Shown here piece by piece: positions 52,677-63,067 of a stretch of 64,000 bases of DNA. How positions within the stretch are numbered: position 1 is the first letter of the stretch; every line of letters starts with the position of its first letter. The notes beneath the pieces are model-generated. The model was not told where the DNA came from. It saw only the letters and a list, made by a program, of their open reading frames with translations, and made no database searches. A program made the translations under genes and the position numbers. The DNA is from Leguminivora glycinivorella (Eukaryota; Arthropoda; Insecta; Lepidoptera; Tortricidae): assembly GCF_023078275.1 (NCBI RefSeq), contig NC_062980.1, positions 16,820,783 to 16,884,782 on the forward strand. The letters run 5' to 3'.

Positions 52677-53039
52677 TTAATAAAGTATGGATTAGTATGG
52701 ATTAAGTTGAGTTCCACAATCTTATATCCACTGAACACGCGTTCATATGTAATGGCCCCGCTGTACAGTCACCGGCATAAATGATGATTTATACGATGAT
52801 TTTACAGAAATCATCACGTATTTTTCAAGACGTTTACCTACCAAATAATATTTATTATAAGGTATGATTTTCTCCTGGCTTCTTTAAAAGCGGTGATAGT
52901 GACAAACAGACAACGTTAAAATGTACTTAACACGGCAAACTTGCTTAATGTAGCCGAAGCGACCTCTGACAGGTGATAAGAGAAACTATTTTGCCCGCTG
53001 TGGGTACTTAGGCAACGTCACCATCGCCTTCGCTTCGTA

Positions 53040-53367
53040 GCCATTTTTTTTTTCAAAGTTGTCTACCTCACTTTTTTTTGGATTTGGAATTTTTTATGTG
53101 ATTTTCAGAATCGCGAGCTCTTTCAATCTTAATAGGAGAAAAAAGTGTCCCAAGACTTTCTCCCATTCCGTTACCATTTTTTAATACATTTTGTATGGCG
53201 ATAACGGAATGGAAGGTCTAAAAAATGTATGGAAATCTTTGAAAAATGTATGGATTTTTTTTTCTCCTATCAGGATCGAAAGACCTCGAGATTCTGAGTA
53301 TGAATCGCGTAAAAAATACCCATGTTATAAAAAAAGTCGGGTGGACAACTTTGAAAAAAAATGGCCC
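53040..53367. mobile_element. GGGCCATTTTTT palindromic MITE, copy 3
   Basis: GCCATTTTTTTTTTCAAAGT at the left, CAACTTTGAAAAAAAATGGC at the right, AGAATCGCGAGCTCTTTCAA and CGAAAGACCTCGAGATTCTG inside. Confidence 0.85.
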
Positions 53368-53475
53368 GGCTAGCTCTCTATCGCTCTTCTGTAGTAGCGG
53401 GACAGAGACAGACTGCGTTTCAATTGCCACGTAGCGTAGCATCAATGATTGTCACTTCGGCTAGGCCGGCAGCTG
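53368..53475 (+). mobile_element. Short MITE, TCTATCGCTCTTCTGTAG core, best copy
   Basis: CCGGCTAGCTCTCTATCGCT, CTTCTGTAGTAGCGGGACAG, GACTGCGTTTCAATTGCCAC, then ATTGTCACTTCGGCTAGGCC. It directly follows the palindromic MITE. Confidence 0.65.
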
Positions 53476-55069
53476 TTTATTTTTACTTTTGGACTTTTCA
53501 AAAATTTCATTATCATAAAAAAAAAATCATTAGAGTTTCATCGTTTATTTTGCATCAAATATAAGTAATTAAATACATGATCTGTAAGTATATATTTGTT
53601 TTTCATCGATATTGAAAATTTCGCGATGATATTATAGTCTCATATTTTATGAAGTCTGACCTCAGCCACGGTAATGTTTGTATAAAGGATGCCAACGGCG
53701 ACATAATAGAGGTATTATGAAGAAACACACGAATAAACCTCCTTTACGAATTTTTGACATTTTGAGAATACATCAACCGATAGTGGAATAAAAAAATAAA
53801 ACAAAAAATAAACATATCTTTATTTCAGACTAAAGTCATCAGTGAGTAATAAAGCGATCCACACTTTTTATATACTCTTGTTCGTACTATACATACTCGA
53901 GGTAAAAAAAAAATTCTGACAATTTTTATGGATGATACCAAAACTATAGTGCCATAATAAGGGACATCACGATCGACCATGCTGAAGGCATGAATGCAAA
54001 CTTGAATACACTACAGAAATACGTACGTGAGGAAAACAATTTAGGCCTTTATCACTTGAAATATTTATGTAAATTATTAGACAAAAGTGTATACAATACA
54101 AGTCAACCTATAGCCCATACCTTTGCAGGGACAATATATTAAATCAATGGCTCATGAAGTAAAGGAAAACCCGCTAAAACCCTTACTTCGCCTTATTAAT
54201 GTAACGTCTACATACAATGTCTACATAACATCTATATGCTCTATTTAATACAATAATTCATTAGAAATTGTAGTAATAGAATTTCCAAGACAGTTTACTC
54301 TAAACACAGTTTGAGTTATATAATAAATGCACATGATGTTTAATCCGTAGGATATAACAATAGAATATCAGCTGTCTCACTTCAATCGCTTTCGGGGTCT
54401 ACATAAGAATATATCAGGAGCTCGAATCCTGCTTTCAACAAATATTATAGATCATAATATTTAACATAAGGGCGAGGCTTGAACTCGCACTAATATTTAT
54501 CAATAAAATGTCATATAAGATATGTAACACAAAGCTGAAAGAAACTGAAGAAGCATTTTGCAGTTACTTTAGAATACTAAATATCCGTTACAAGGTTATA
54601 GAATCTGTCCCAACAATAAATCCATATTATAACGCAAGAATTGAACTTGCCGTGCACTTGACAAAGATAATTAAATATTTATGTTGTGTTACTTAAAATA
54701 CAACTTGAGACGCTGTTTTGATAGAGGTACTTAGCTCGTTTATCGCCGGATCCGGAACCACTGGCTTTATCTATTTTCTACTATAAAGAAGTACTAAATT
54801 AATCTTTAACAATTATTACAATTATACATGATCAGGGAACAAATTGAAACAAAGCTGGAAAGACTTGGGTCTTTCTTGGAGTCTAAAATCAGAGTGTCCT
54901 CAACTCTCATCCCTCGTGTTGACTGAAATCCCTACTAAACCAACTTACTTCTAGTTACGATAATATCAACTTTATTAACAATAATATATCCCTGAATTGG
55001 ACATCGCGGCGTTTCGTTTTCGTTTCGCGTCGTAGAAACGCCATTCGGCTACGGCGCCTGGGGATCGAT
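53476..55069. other. Mostly unassigned; MITE end at 55005-55050
   Basis: CGGCGTTTCGTTTTCGTTTC, GCGTCGTAGAAACGCCATTC and GGCTAC is the right half of the 2552-2706 MITE. CTATAGTGCCATAATAAGGG with ACATCACGATCGACCATGCT at 53945-53990 recurs at 55350-55392. The rest is unrecognised. Confidence 0.5.
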
Positions 55070-55290
55070 TTTTGAATTTCGAACGCACGAATTCGCCGTT
55101 AGAAAGTCTGTGGAAAACGATGTAATGCTATTTTTGAAAAAGAACAGCTAGTAATATTAAAATTAGTGGTAATGCTAATAACCACCTCGTTTTCGATTCT
55201 GTTAGTAGAATTTAAATCGCTAGTAGTCGAGATATTATTGAACAAATTTCACGAAATCGAATGGCCGAGATTCAAAAATCGGCCCCCTAC
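55070..55290. mobile_element. Long-arm MITE, CGATTTTTGAATTTCGAACG family, copy 2
   Basis: GGGGATCGATTTTTGAATTT, CGAACGCACGAATTCGCCG at the left; GGCCGAGATTCAAAAATCGG and CCCC at the right. Diverged relative of 44063-44465. Confidence 0.7.
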
Positions 55291-55762
55291 TCGAATCCTA
55301 ATTTGGATAGATTTAATTTTGTGACATAATTATTTATGGGTGATACTAAATCTATAGTGCCATAATAAGGGAAATAACGATCGACCGTGCTATTTATTTT
55401 GTAACCATATCCTTATTACACGGACGGTAGTTAGATATTTGCTTTTCTTTCGATATTGAGAGAGTTTGCACGAACAGATATCTAAAACTGATAAGTCAGG
55501 TTCAATTTCAGATATCAGGTCAAGATCATCACAAGAAGGTATCAGGGCCGGATTCGATTAGATACTATAGGTACTTATACTTACCCGAGCTATACGGATC
55601 TATTTTTATTTAATCGTCGTAGGTAAGACTCAGCAGCATTTGTTTCGTTTTTAAAATAAATATTGAACTATCAAGGGATCTACAACTAGGGAACAAATCA
55701 AATTATTTTATTGAATATTTTTCGTTAGTTCTTTTTTTCAAGTAGTCACACTACTATATATA

Positions 55763-55925
55763 AATTATAAATTGAAATAGATATCATACACGGAAGAAAT
55801 AACGGCAAGGCCCACTGGTGGCCAAGCCGGGAATCGAACCTGGGTCTTACGCGGCTAACGTCTTTACCACTAGACCACACGCCCGTTTTTTCTTTCTTGT
55901 GTGATATCTATTTCAATTTATAATT
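55763..55925. repeat. Palindrome enclosing a tRNA-like sequence
   Basis: The left arm 55763-55799 (AATTATAAATTGAAATAGAT, ATCATACACGGAAGAAA) pairs with 55891-55925 (TTTCTTGTGTGATATCTATT, TCAATTTATAATT). The tRNA-like sequence lies between them on the minus strand. Confidence 0.85.
55817..55884 (-). other. tRNA-like sequence with both Pol III boxes
   Basis: Minus strand: GGGCGTGTGGTCTAGTGGTA, AAGACGTTAGCCGCGTAAGA, CCCAGGTTCGATTCCCGGCT, TGGCCACC. Box A (TGGTCTAGTGG) and box B (GGTTCGATTCC) fit. The D arm closes (GTC/GAC) and the T arm is good (CCAGG? with CCCGG is only partly paired), but the acceptor stem and anticodon arm are doubtful. A SINE head or pseudo-tRNA is more likely than a working tRNA. 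Confidence 0.55.
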
Positions 55926-56105
55926 AATCAAGGAATCTATTAAAGTTCAAAAAAAGGATTTTGAAATATGTACAAAATTTGTACACGTAATAGTCTTAGA
56001 AGGATATTACTTTGTACCTATGTGTGCTTATTAGACAATTTATAGTACGGCAATAATTAATTTCCGAACCTTAACTTCTATGACGTACAAAATGTACATT
56101 CGTAA

Positions 56106-56330
56106 AATGGCCGTCAATAGAAATTGTCAACAATGTAAACAAACCATTCTATAAAATATCAATATTCTAGCACAATTTTATTATTTTGAAAGTTGAGGAT
56201 CATAATGTGATATAAATTGACTAAAAACACATGGATTTAGCCAGTATCTGATGAGTTAGAATAGAAATTAAAGACATTTTGACTACAGGATTTGTTTACA
56301 TTGTTCACAAATCCTGTTGACGGCGACTTT
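56106..56330. mobile_element. MITE with ~38-bp inverted ends
   Basis: AATGGCCGTCAATAGAAATT, GTCAACAATGTAAACAAACC at the left; GGATTTGTTTACATTGTTCA, CAAATCCTGTTGACGGCGAC at the right. No coding sequence. Confidence 0.7.
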
Positions 56331-57141
56331 AATTAATGTATTGATTATAGTCATGGCTTTTTGATGATATTCATTCATATAAACATTTTCAGACTAGGAC
56401 ACTAACCATATTAATACTAGTCACTAAAATACTCCCTCATATCATAATGTATAATGAATTTTTATTCAAGAAATTACTTTAGTTTATTATTAAATAATAT
56501 TAATTTTTATTTTATGTGTTTTATACTTGTTATGTACATAGTTTCCATTTGCTAGCTTATTCCAGAGGTATTGGCGTGCATATGACGTATTCGGGTTAGG
56601 CAGATGGCTTCCAAACGGTTAATTACAGCCACGCGTAGAAAATTAATTTAGCTATTGATGTTTACGAAGATTGACATATACGCCACTCGATTATAAACAA
56701 CTATCAACCCGCCCGACTTCGCACGTATATTATACATACAAAACTTCCTTTTGTATCACACTATCTATTGAAAGACTTCATCAAAATTCGTAGAGAATAC
56801 ATATTAGGGACAGAGAGATAGACAGCGGGAAGTAACTATATTTTATACTATAAGTATGTAGTGATGTATAATTAAGAGGCCATTTCCTCGAGTTTCAATA
56901 CCTGCATTGCGGTATTTCATGATGTTCTAAATTATGCAATAAGTAAGTAACCTCAACAGGCCGTAATGATTGTAACTGTTTATGAACGGACAAGAGGGGG
57001 CAGAATAGAAATACAAAAATCTGTCAAGGTGGTCAAGTAACTAATATTGCATATGGGTTCGCGCGCCGTGTTAAGGGAAATATAATATTCTTGTTTTTAT
57101 TAATATTGTCTTCGGTTACCGCGATAGTTACTCATGAAATA
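56331..57141. other. Unassigned AT-rich stretch
   Basis: Nothing recognised. Confidence 0.45.
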
Positions 57142-57188
57142 AAACTATGGAAACGGATTTTTTTCCGTTTAATCCGTTTCCATAGTTT
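57142..57188. repeat. Perfect 17-bp inverted repeat
   Basis: AAACTATGGAAACGGAT and ATCCGTTTCCATAGTTT are separated by 13 bases. It sits just before a T-run and may be a small foldback remnant or part of a larger repeat. Confidence 0.75.
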
Positions 57189-57289
57189 TTTTTTTTTTAG
57201 TTTTATATATTTTAGTTTTATTTCTTGTTTTTATTGTTAATTTAATTGAATAAATAATAAATCTAGTATTGAATATTGTATTAAAATTT

Positions 57290-57665
57290 CATGGTACTCT
57301 GCATGATATCCATAAAGCCATACATTTTTCTTGAAGCTAGATTAAATCTGTTAACTTTATATCTTGCGATATTTCGGGACCACGGGTCCCGGACTTTTGG
57401 GAGGCATGTTTGGGGCCGAAGCCAACACCACAGAGGCCCTTTTAGACACTTTAATCTAAAGGCAAGGGATACACGTAGCGGATACCATCCTAGAGCGCAC
57501 AATATGATACTCCCGGAGATAGTTCCCTCAACGCTGAGGATCGCGACCGCCAGTAGCGTGTCTCCACTGAATGCGGTCATAATCCATGTGGACTGCACGG
57601 TACGGGCTGCCGCCAGTCGACTTCTTCATACAGTCACCATATTCTTACGTGCCCCACCCCAAGCA
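57290..57665. other. GC-rich segment of unknown origin
   Basis: A 125-codon plus-strand frame (57291-57668) and a 105-codon minus-strand frame (57281-57598) overlap completely. Base composition is clearly less AT-rich than the flanks, which suggests an inserted element or old coding sequence. I could not recognise either product; neither shows a domain I know. Confidence 0.3.
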
Positions 57666-57825
57666 TAATAAACAAGCCAGAGAATTATAATAAAAACCAA
57701 GTAAAGGGGGTTCAATGAAAATACAGTTGCAAAAATGCAACGGCAATAAATCAATGAACTCATTCATAATTTCTCCAACCAATTTTGCCACTCACTGTAC
57801 CTACCTATTAGTACCGATTGTGACG

Positions 57826-57972
57826 TTCCGCTATGGTGTCTTCTTTCCCTTTTGTCAGCAAGTGCCGCAAACCAGGTCTCATCGACGAACTTGCGACCAT
57901 CTCCAACGCACTTTCGCCACTCCGTCCGCTTCTCCGCAAGCTTCTCCCAGTTTTGGTAGTCGATTTTAAATA
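57826..57972 (-). pseudogene. Retrotransposon C-terminal fragment, second copy of the 20643 family
   Basis: Minus frame: DYQNWEKLAEKRTEWRKCVG or closely similar, then VDETWFAALADKRKEDTI. DNA identity to 20655-20790 is high, including CTTGCGGAGAAGCGGACGGA. The zinc-finger part is missing. Confidence 0.65.
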
Positions 57973-58720
57973 CATATTAAAACAATCCACAATTTCAATA
58001 TCTAAATCAATAATCGCTGACGTCAGATTTGGTTGCGTTCACGACTAAAAATTTTGTCAATGTTCCGTTTTTCCGATTTTATTATAGATTTTAATGTTTT
58101 AAAAATGTTTATTTATTTATACTGTTGCATTTTGTTAACGTATTCTAAATTTTATTTTCCTTTGTAATGTGTATACTTTCCGTGGTATCATTCGTTATGG
58201 CCCTGACGGAAGATCAGCGTTGGCCACCCAGGCTAACACCATGCTGAGTCGGGACCATATTCATGGCAACTATGTGTACTTACTTACCTTTTGTGATATG
58301 TGTGTAAATAATTCTCTGTTGTTGATCTGTATTTGTGTGTGTCTTTTATGTATTATTTTGCCATGAATAAAAATATTTCTATTCTATTCTAAATTGGGGG
58401 CTCTCTTTGTATGGAGAACCGGCGGTCCACTCTATCCTCTTACCAATTTGGAATGAAATTGAGTCGATGGCGATTAGGCACGAATTTAGTAGGTTTGGAT
58501 TTACATTCAAGGATCATCTGTATTATCAAAGGTCAGATACTGTAATTGTATACAGGGTGAAAAATGCGAATGGAATGGTGAATCAAAACTTACATTATTG
58601 GCGACGTGCGTGAAGAAGTGATGCTTTTGTGACAAATACACGTAATCTTATAGCAAATATAAGCTATTATGGTGGCTGTTGGAGCTAATTTGGCTCCATA
58701 GTCTTGGACATAACAAATGA
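57973..58720. other. Unassigned stretch
   Basis: A 68-codon frame (58407-58613) reads PIWNEIESMAIRHEFSRFGF and is open without low complexity; I do not recognise it. Its length is within chance expectation. Confidence 0.35.
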
Positions 58721-58933
58721 CATACATACAATACATACAATCACGCCTGTGTCCCATGAAGGGGTAGGCAGAGCACATGAACCTACTCAGGTTTCAATGC
58801 CACTCTTGGCAAATAAAGGGTTGAAAGAAAACGAAACTGTTGCAGTGACAGGTTGCCAGCCTCTCGCCTACGCCACAATTTAACCCATATCCCACAGTCG
58901 CCTTCTACGACACCCACGGGAAGAAAGGGGTGG
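58721..58933 (-). mobile_element. Retro-repeat with (TATG)n tail, longest copy
   Basis: CATACAATACATACAATCAC, GCCTGTGTCCCATGAAGGGG, GGTTGCCAGCCTCTCGCCTA, CGCCTTCTACGACACCCACG and GGAAGAAAGGGG. This copy extends furthest to the 5' side of the element. Confidence 0.8.
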
Positions 58934-58986
58934 TGAAATTCTTAACCCGTCACCACACGGGTAACTAAAATGAAAAAAAAAACTAA

Positions 58987-59205
58987 CTAACCAACTATTT
59001 TGGCTCTGTGATCCAAATTGAATCTTGGCCTCCGAAACTCTCGCCACCTGTCCCGATCCTGCGCAGCTTCTTGCCAGTCACTGACTTGAAACCGACACAG
59101 ATCCACCACCAGACTATCCTCCCAGCGATACCTGGGTAGACCCGCCGAACGGCCACCAGCCGGTCGACCCAAGAGCGCTCTCTTGACAGCCTGATCATTT
59201 CCCAT
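58987..59205 (-). pseudogene. RTE-type LINE C-terminal fragment
   Basis: The minus frame reads GNDQAVKRALLGRPAGGRSA, GLPRYRWEDSLVVDLCRFQV, SDWQEAAQDRDRWREF, then a diverged end with NLDHRAK. PRYRWED...DL, DWQE.AQDRDRW is the RTE-type C-terminal pattern. EFRRPRF replaces the usual VSEAK, probably after a small frameshift. The second overlapping minus-strand frame is a shadow. Confidence 0.75.
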
Positions 59206-59430
59206 TCTAAGAAAATGTTAATAAAAATTGTACATTTGTATTTGTCTTTTAACAGTAGTATTTTAAATTTTTAGTGCGTAACTATATTTAAACAAGGTCG
59301 TTTTGAGATGGTTCTGTTTCGAATTATCCTTTCTTTATAGTGCTCGCTGCAAGACAAGCATTAAGTACATTTTACTATTTTGTATAATTATGTGTATACG
59401 AGGTCCAAACTTTACACTAGAAACATTTTA

Positions 59431-59634
59431 CACTGAGAGAAATTTGCATTGTGAATTTAACAATATGTGTCAGGTTGTTTTTATAAAATCGACTTGTTGA
59501 TTCAAATATATTGCCGATTCAATTGACAAGTAGCTTGTTGTTTGAACCAAAGAGCACGTAGGCGCTATTTTAACCAAAAAACTTGTTGCACGAACATGAA
59601 AACTGGTTGTATTTTCTCTCAGTATAGGTATGTA
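59431..59634. mobile_element. TA-flanked MITE, CACTGAGAGAAA ends, copy 1
   Basis: CACTGAGAGAAATTTGCATT at the left, GTATTTTCTCTCAGT at the right, TA on both sides. GTGTCAGGTTGTTTTTATAA and AGAGCACGTAGGCGCTATTT are shared with 62400-62648. About 45 bases are deleted relative to that copy. Confidence 0.8.
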
Positions 59635-60053
59635 ACGCAAGAGATATCAAAATCTGTCCTTCAAAAAGTAGTTTCACTTGGTCACTACGAATACGGCCCC
59701 AATTAAGCTTCTCACCTCGTATAATTTCAACTAACTCACCTCAGTTACCAAGTATCCGGCCCGTCCCACGGGCCTCGATAACAGAGATCGATACCCCGAT
59801 TCGTCTTGATCAGGAATGTATCGCCACTTTTATTCCTCTCTAAATCTTCTTTATATCCTTAGATTGTGGAGATTTATTTATATCGTTCGACAGATTCTTT
59901 TCAATTCGAGATCAGAGTTTTTTATAATTGTCAAAGAGTGAAAATTAATTCTGATCTTTTTTGAATGAATAAAAATCTGATCTTGTAAATTTCATAAACG
60001 GGTTTCAGATTGTATATAAATCTTGTAGAGTTATAATTATCCCCTTCCTTGCG
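59635..60053. other. Unassigned stretch
   Basis: Nothing recognised. Confidence 0.45.
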
Positions 60054-60236
60054 ATATCCCGACATTTGCCACGGCTCATGGGAGCCTGGGGTCCGCTTTG
60101 ACAACTAATACCAAGATTTGGCGTAGGCACTAGTTTTTACGAAAGCGACTGCCATCTGACCATTCAACCCGAAGGGTAAGCTAGACCTTATTGGAATTGG
60201 TCCGGTTTCCTCACGATGCTTTCCTTCACCGGAAAG
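60054..60236 (-). mobile_element. GAT-tailed retro-repeat, minus strand, tail lost
   Basis: GCCACGGCTCATGGGAGCCT, AATACCAAGATTTGGCGTAG, GAAAGCGACTGCCATCTGAC, TTGGAATTGGTCCGG and TTTCCTCACGATGCTTTCCT. It contains more 5' sequence than the 18869 copy. Confidence 0.75.
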
Positions 60237-60825
60237 AGTTATAATTATACTAATATTAAATTAATAATATTTAATTTAAAAATGTGTTTTGAATTGCTGT
60301 AATTTTTCGTCGTTGTTTAGGATCTCTGGTTGTGTAATAAAATTATTTAATTTTGAATTTAAATATATTAACTTCATACTAATTATAGACGTATATTTTA
60401 TGAAGTTGGTAAATATTAAATTAAAATAAGACCTCGGCGATGTTGATTACGTTTGCTCCTTCTCGGTACCGGGTAGTTTTATATTAGACTTCCTTCATTA
60501 CAAAATGGTCGAATAATTTCTACTAGATTCATTGTTAATTGAATTTTCAGATTAATTTCGTCGAAAATGTTTTCGTCACTTTATAGTAGCTTGTAATCGG
60601 CACTTACCTACTTTGTATTCTAGGAAAAATGCTTCTGAAAATTATTATTTCTTGCTTTATAAATAATATCAAATAAAGCAGTTTCATGAGAAAATAAATA
60701 ACAACTCTAAAAATATATAAACGTTTCTGATGGAGAACTTGTATAATAAAGAGTATAATTAAATAAAAAGTTAAAAAAAAATAAAAATAAAAAATAAAGA
60801 GTTCTATAGGTACGCAGATAGATCG
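60237..60825. other. Unassigned AT-rich stretch
   Basis: Ends in an (AAAAT)-rich tract at about 60765-60800. Confidence 0.45.
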
Positions 60826-60962
60826 TTTCGAATCCCGGCCAGAAATTAAGTTTTTGTTTTTTGTCTTTTTTTTTATTTTTGTATTTATATGAGTTTTTTT
60901 TTTATCTAAAGACGTGATATATTAAAATAGAACCGAGCGAAGCTCGGTCGCCCAGATATTAT
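60826..60962 (+). repeat. GATCTCGG repeat, 3' part only, copy 3
   Basis: Starts within the tRNA-like block (GTTTCGAATCCCGGCCAG), then T-rich sequence, ATCTAAAGACGTGATATATT and CCGAGCGAAGCTCGGTCGCC, as in copy 2. Confidence 0.8.
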
Positions 60963-61396
60963 ATAATAATACAAGGAGTGATCCTTTGATGTTCACAAAA
61001 TGCCGCCATTCTAAATTCTTACCTACTCGTATATTAACAAACGGACCGCACGCGAGCAGCCGACATTGAATTTTATTGCGTCGCGCGAAGGTCGTCACCA
61101 CTGAATGGGTCGCGAACTCGCGGCCACCGACATGTACTACAAGTACGCGGCGATAGAATCGCGGAGTGAGACGCCCCTGGTCTTCTAGTGCATAAACGTT
61201 AATTAACATAACAATGCAATAGAAACGTATTAAATAAATTAAGGCAGGCCGCTAACACGTCAAGATTGCTGAAAAGGTATTTATGTTAATGATATAATTA
61301 AAACGAAAGCCGAGGTAATGCTTAAACAGGCACTAAATGTAGGCTTTAAAATGTTAAATAACTTACTTTAGCCTTACGGGGAATTATAGACGTTTT
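60963..61396. other. GC-rich interspersed repeat, copy 2, at 61085-61180; rest unassigned
   Basis: GGGTCGCGAACTCGCGGCCA, ACATGTACTACAAGTACGCG, GCGATAGAATCGCGGAGTGA match 31840-31940. A minus-strand frame over it (60922-61209) is not recognisable. Confidence 0.55.
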
Positions 61397-61622
61397 AGCT
61401 ACCATCCACACTCATAAGACGCATGTCTTGCGGCGCGCAACAACGGACGTCTCCGCCACGCCGCCTGAATGTAATTCAAAAAACGTCATCGGAGACGCCG
61501 CCTGAATGTAATTCAAAAAACGTCGTCGGAGACGTTTTATTAATTACATTCAGGCGGCGTGGCGGAGACGTCCGTTGCGCGCCGCGAGACACGCGACGCC
61601 TAAGTGGGGACGCTGCCTTAGA
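61397..61622. mobile_element. CpG-rich foldback MITE with internal 37-bp duplication
   Basis: GGCGCGCAACAACGGACGTC, TCCGCCACGCCGCCTGAATG, TAATT at the left face AATTACATTCAGGCGGCGTG, GCGGAGACGTCCGTTGCGCG, CC at the right; outer parts (GGCGTCGCGTGTCTCGCGGC) are less well matched. CCGCCTGAATGTAATTCAAA with AAACGTC is repeated at 61461 and 61498, on one side only. Confidence 0.85.
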
Positions 61623-62069
61623 AAACTGAAAATCTAGACTCTGATTGTCATAGATTTATGTCTGATTGTCATCGATTATTTTAAAATACGATTAGGTGGT
61701 CGATTTCGGTAACGTCACGGACAGTGACATTCATTATTGACAAACTGAACAACGCCCCCTATCGGTTACTTAGTAGAACCAATAATAAAATCCATTTTCT
61801 GTGACGTGATATATAACCTCCTAAGGACCAAGGTCCTACCTATAGTACCTACTTATTCAGTTCGATGAAATTTAAATAATATTCAATTGGAACAGAGTCG
61901 CATTTGTTTTGTTTCGTTACATTTTCAAACAAAACCAAAATCAATCCTATTCCCCAGACTAAAGGTTCATATTTCAGTGGCAAATTCTGGATTTTTCATT
62001 TGTGCCTTAGGAGGCTATCGAGATACGTATTCGTAAACTTTAAAAACTCACAGAAAATAAAATAAAATT
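61623..62069. other. Unassigned stretch
   Basis: Nothing recognised. Confidence 0.45.
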
Positions 62070-62305
62070 ATAAATATTGGAGACAACCTAGCCTCAAACT
62101 GAGCAAAGCTAATATGGGGTGCTAAGCGACGATATACCTACATCCTACTAAATAGGTAAATACATTCTTGTACCTCTATATTTACCAACGATTTTACGTC
62201 AAATGTCATTGGAAACTGGTCTGGCCTAGTCGCTAGTTAGTAGAGATCCTGCCTATTGGGTTCGAATCCTGGTAGCGGTACATAGAAAACATCCACGACT
62301 CATGA
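62070..62305 (-). mobile_element. SINE mosaic with an opposite-strand tRNA-like insert
   Basis: ATTGGAGACAACCTAGCCTC, GGGGTGCTAAGCGACGATAT and, further right, ACATAGAAAACATCCACGAC are body parts of the SINE on the minus strand. Between them (about 62181-62280) lies a plus-strand tRNA-like head: TGGCCTAGTCGCTAGTTAGT, then GGGTTCGAATCCTGG. GTAC occurs at both junctions. Confidence 0.65.
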
Positions 62306-62399
62306 AGCTTTTTCGCTTAAATGACTTAATATAGTTTCATTTTTTACTTTCTGAACTAATTATTATATCTTTGTTACACCTTTAGAGTTACATATGCTA

Positions 62400-62648
62400 C
62401 ACTGAGAGAAATTTGCATTGTGAATTTAACAAGTTCGACTTGTTCCGGTTTATCCGTTTGAATCAGCCAAACGTTTGTTTAAAACAATATGTGTCAGGTT
62501 GTTTTTATAAAATCGACTTGTTGATTCAAATATATTGCCGATCCAAATGACAAGTAGCTTGTTGTTTGAACCAAAGAGCACGTAGGCGCTATTTTAACCA
62601 AAAAACTTGTTGAACGAACATGAAAACTGGTTGTATTTTTTCTCAGTG
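62400..62648. mobile_element. TA-flanked MITE, CACTGAGAGAAA ends, copy 2
   Basis: CACTGAGAGAAATTTGCATT at the left, TTTTTTCTCAGTG at the right, TA on both sides (62398-62399 and 62649-62650). Fuller than copy 1. Confidence 0.85.
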
Positions 62649-62726
62649 TACGGTTATACTTTAGGTTATGGTGACTGCTTGCTATAAGTCAGGCCGTGGT
62701 CAGGCCTTGTTTACTACCGAGTGGTA

Positions 62727-62850
62727 TCTTCTTCTTCTTCTTCTCTTTCTCAGCATATGCGTCCACTGCTGAACATATGCCTCTTTCATGGATTTCCATT
62801 CTGTTCTGTAAGCGGCGGTTCTGTGCCAGGTCTGTAGTATAGAGTGGTAT
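62727..62850 (-). mobile_element. LINE 3' end with (GAA)n tail
   Basis: (CTT)n, then GCATATGCGTCCACTGCTGA, ACATATGCCTCTTTCATGGA and TTTCCATTCTGTTCTGTAAG. The CCACTGCTGAACATATGCCT block recalls minus-strand LINE ends. Confidence 0.5.
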
Positions 62851-62869
62851 ATAACCTAACCTAACCACA

Positions 62870-63066
62870 AAATTAAAATTTTGAAAAAACCACCGACCGC
62901 GACATTGTAGACCGATTTTCATGAAACATGGTTAAGAACTCTCCCGACTTACTCAGCTTTCAGACAAAAAACAACTAAATCCAAATCGGTTCATCCGTTC
63001 GGGAGCTACGATGCCCACAGACAGACACGTCAAACTTATAACACCCCGTCGTTTTTGCGTCGGGGG
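62870..63066 (-). repeat. CCCCGACGC repeat, copy 6
   Basis: Plus-strand view: GCGACATTGTAGACCGATTT, TCATGAAACATGGTTAAGAA, GTTCGGGAGCTACGATGCCC, ACAGACAGACACGTCAAACT and CCCCGTCGTTTTTGCGTCGG. The microsatellite is very short here. Confidence 0.85.
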
Positions 63067-63067
63067 A

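Larger units (their letters stand above)
51753..52765 (+). mobile_element. hAT transposon remnant (~1 kb)
   Basis: Ends are TACAGCGGGTCATTTTCGAC and GGCCCCGCTGTA. The interior retains the C-terminal part of a transposase (52157-52336). Most of the usual 2-kb transposase gene is gone. A Helitron has inserted at 52498-52676. No 8-bp duplication is obvious at the present boundaries. The 191-bp element at 1893-2083 shares the ends. Confidence 0.7.

Noticed and set aside
55817..55884. Functional tRNA gene
   Set aside because: Acceptor stem and anticodon arm do not form convincingly, and the sequence sits inside a repeat-like palindrome.
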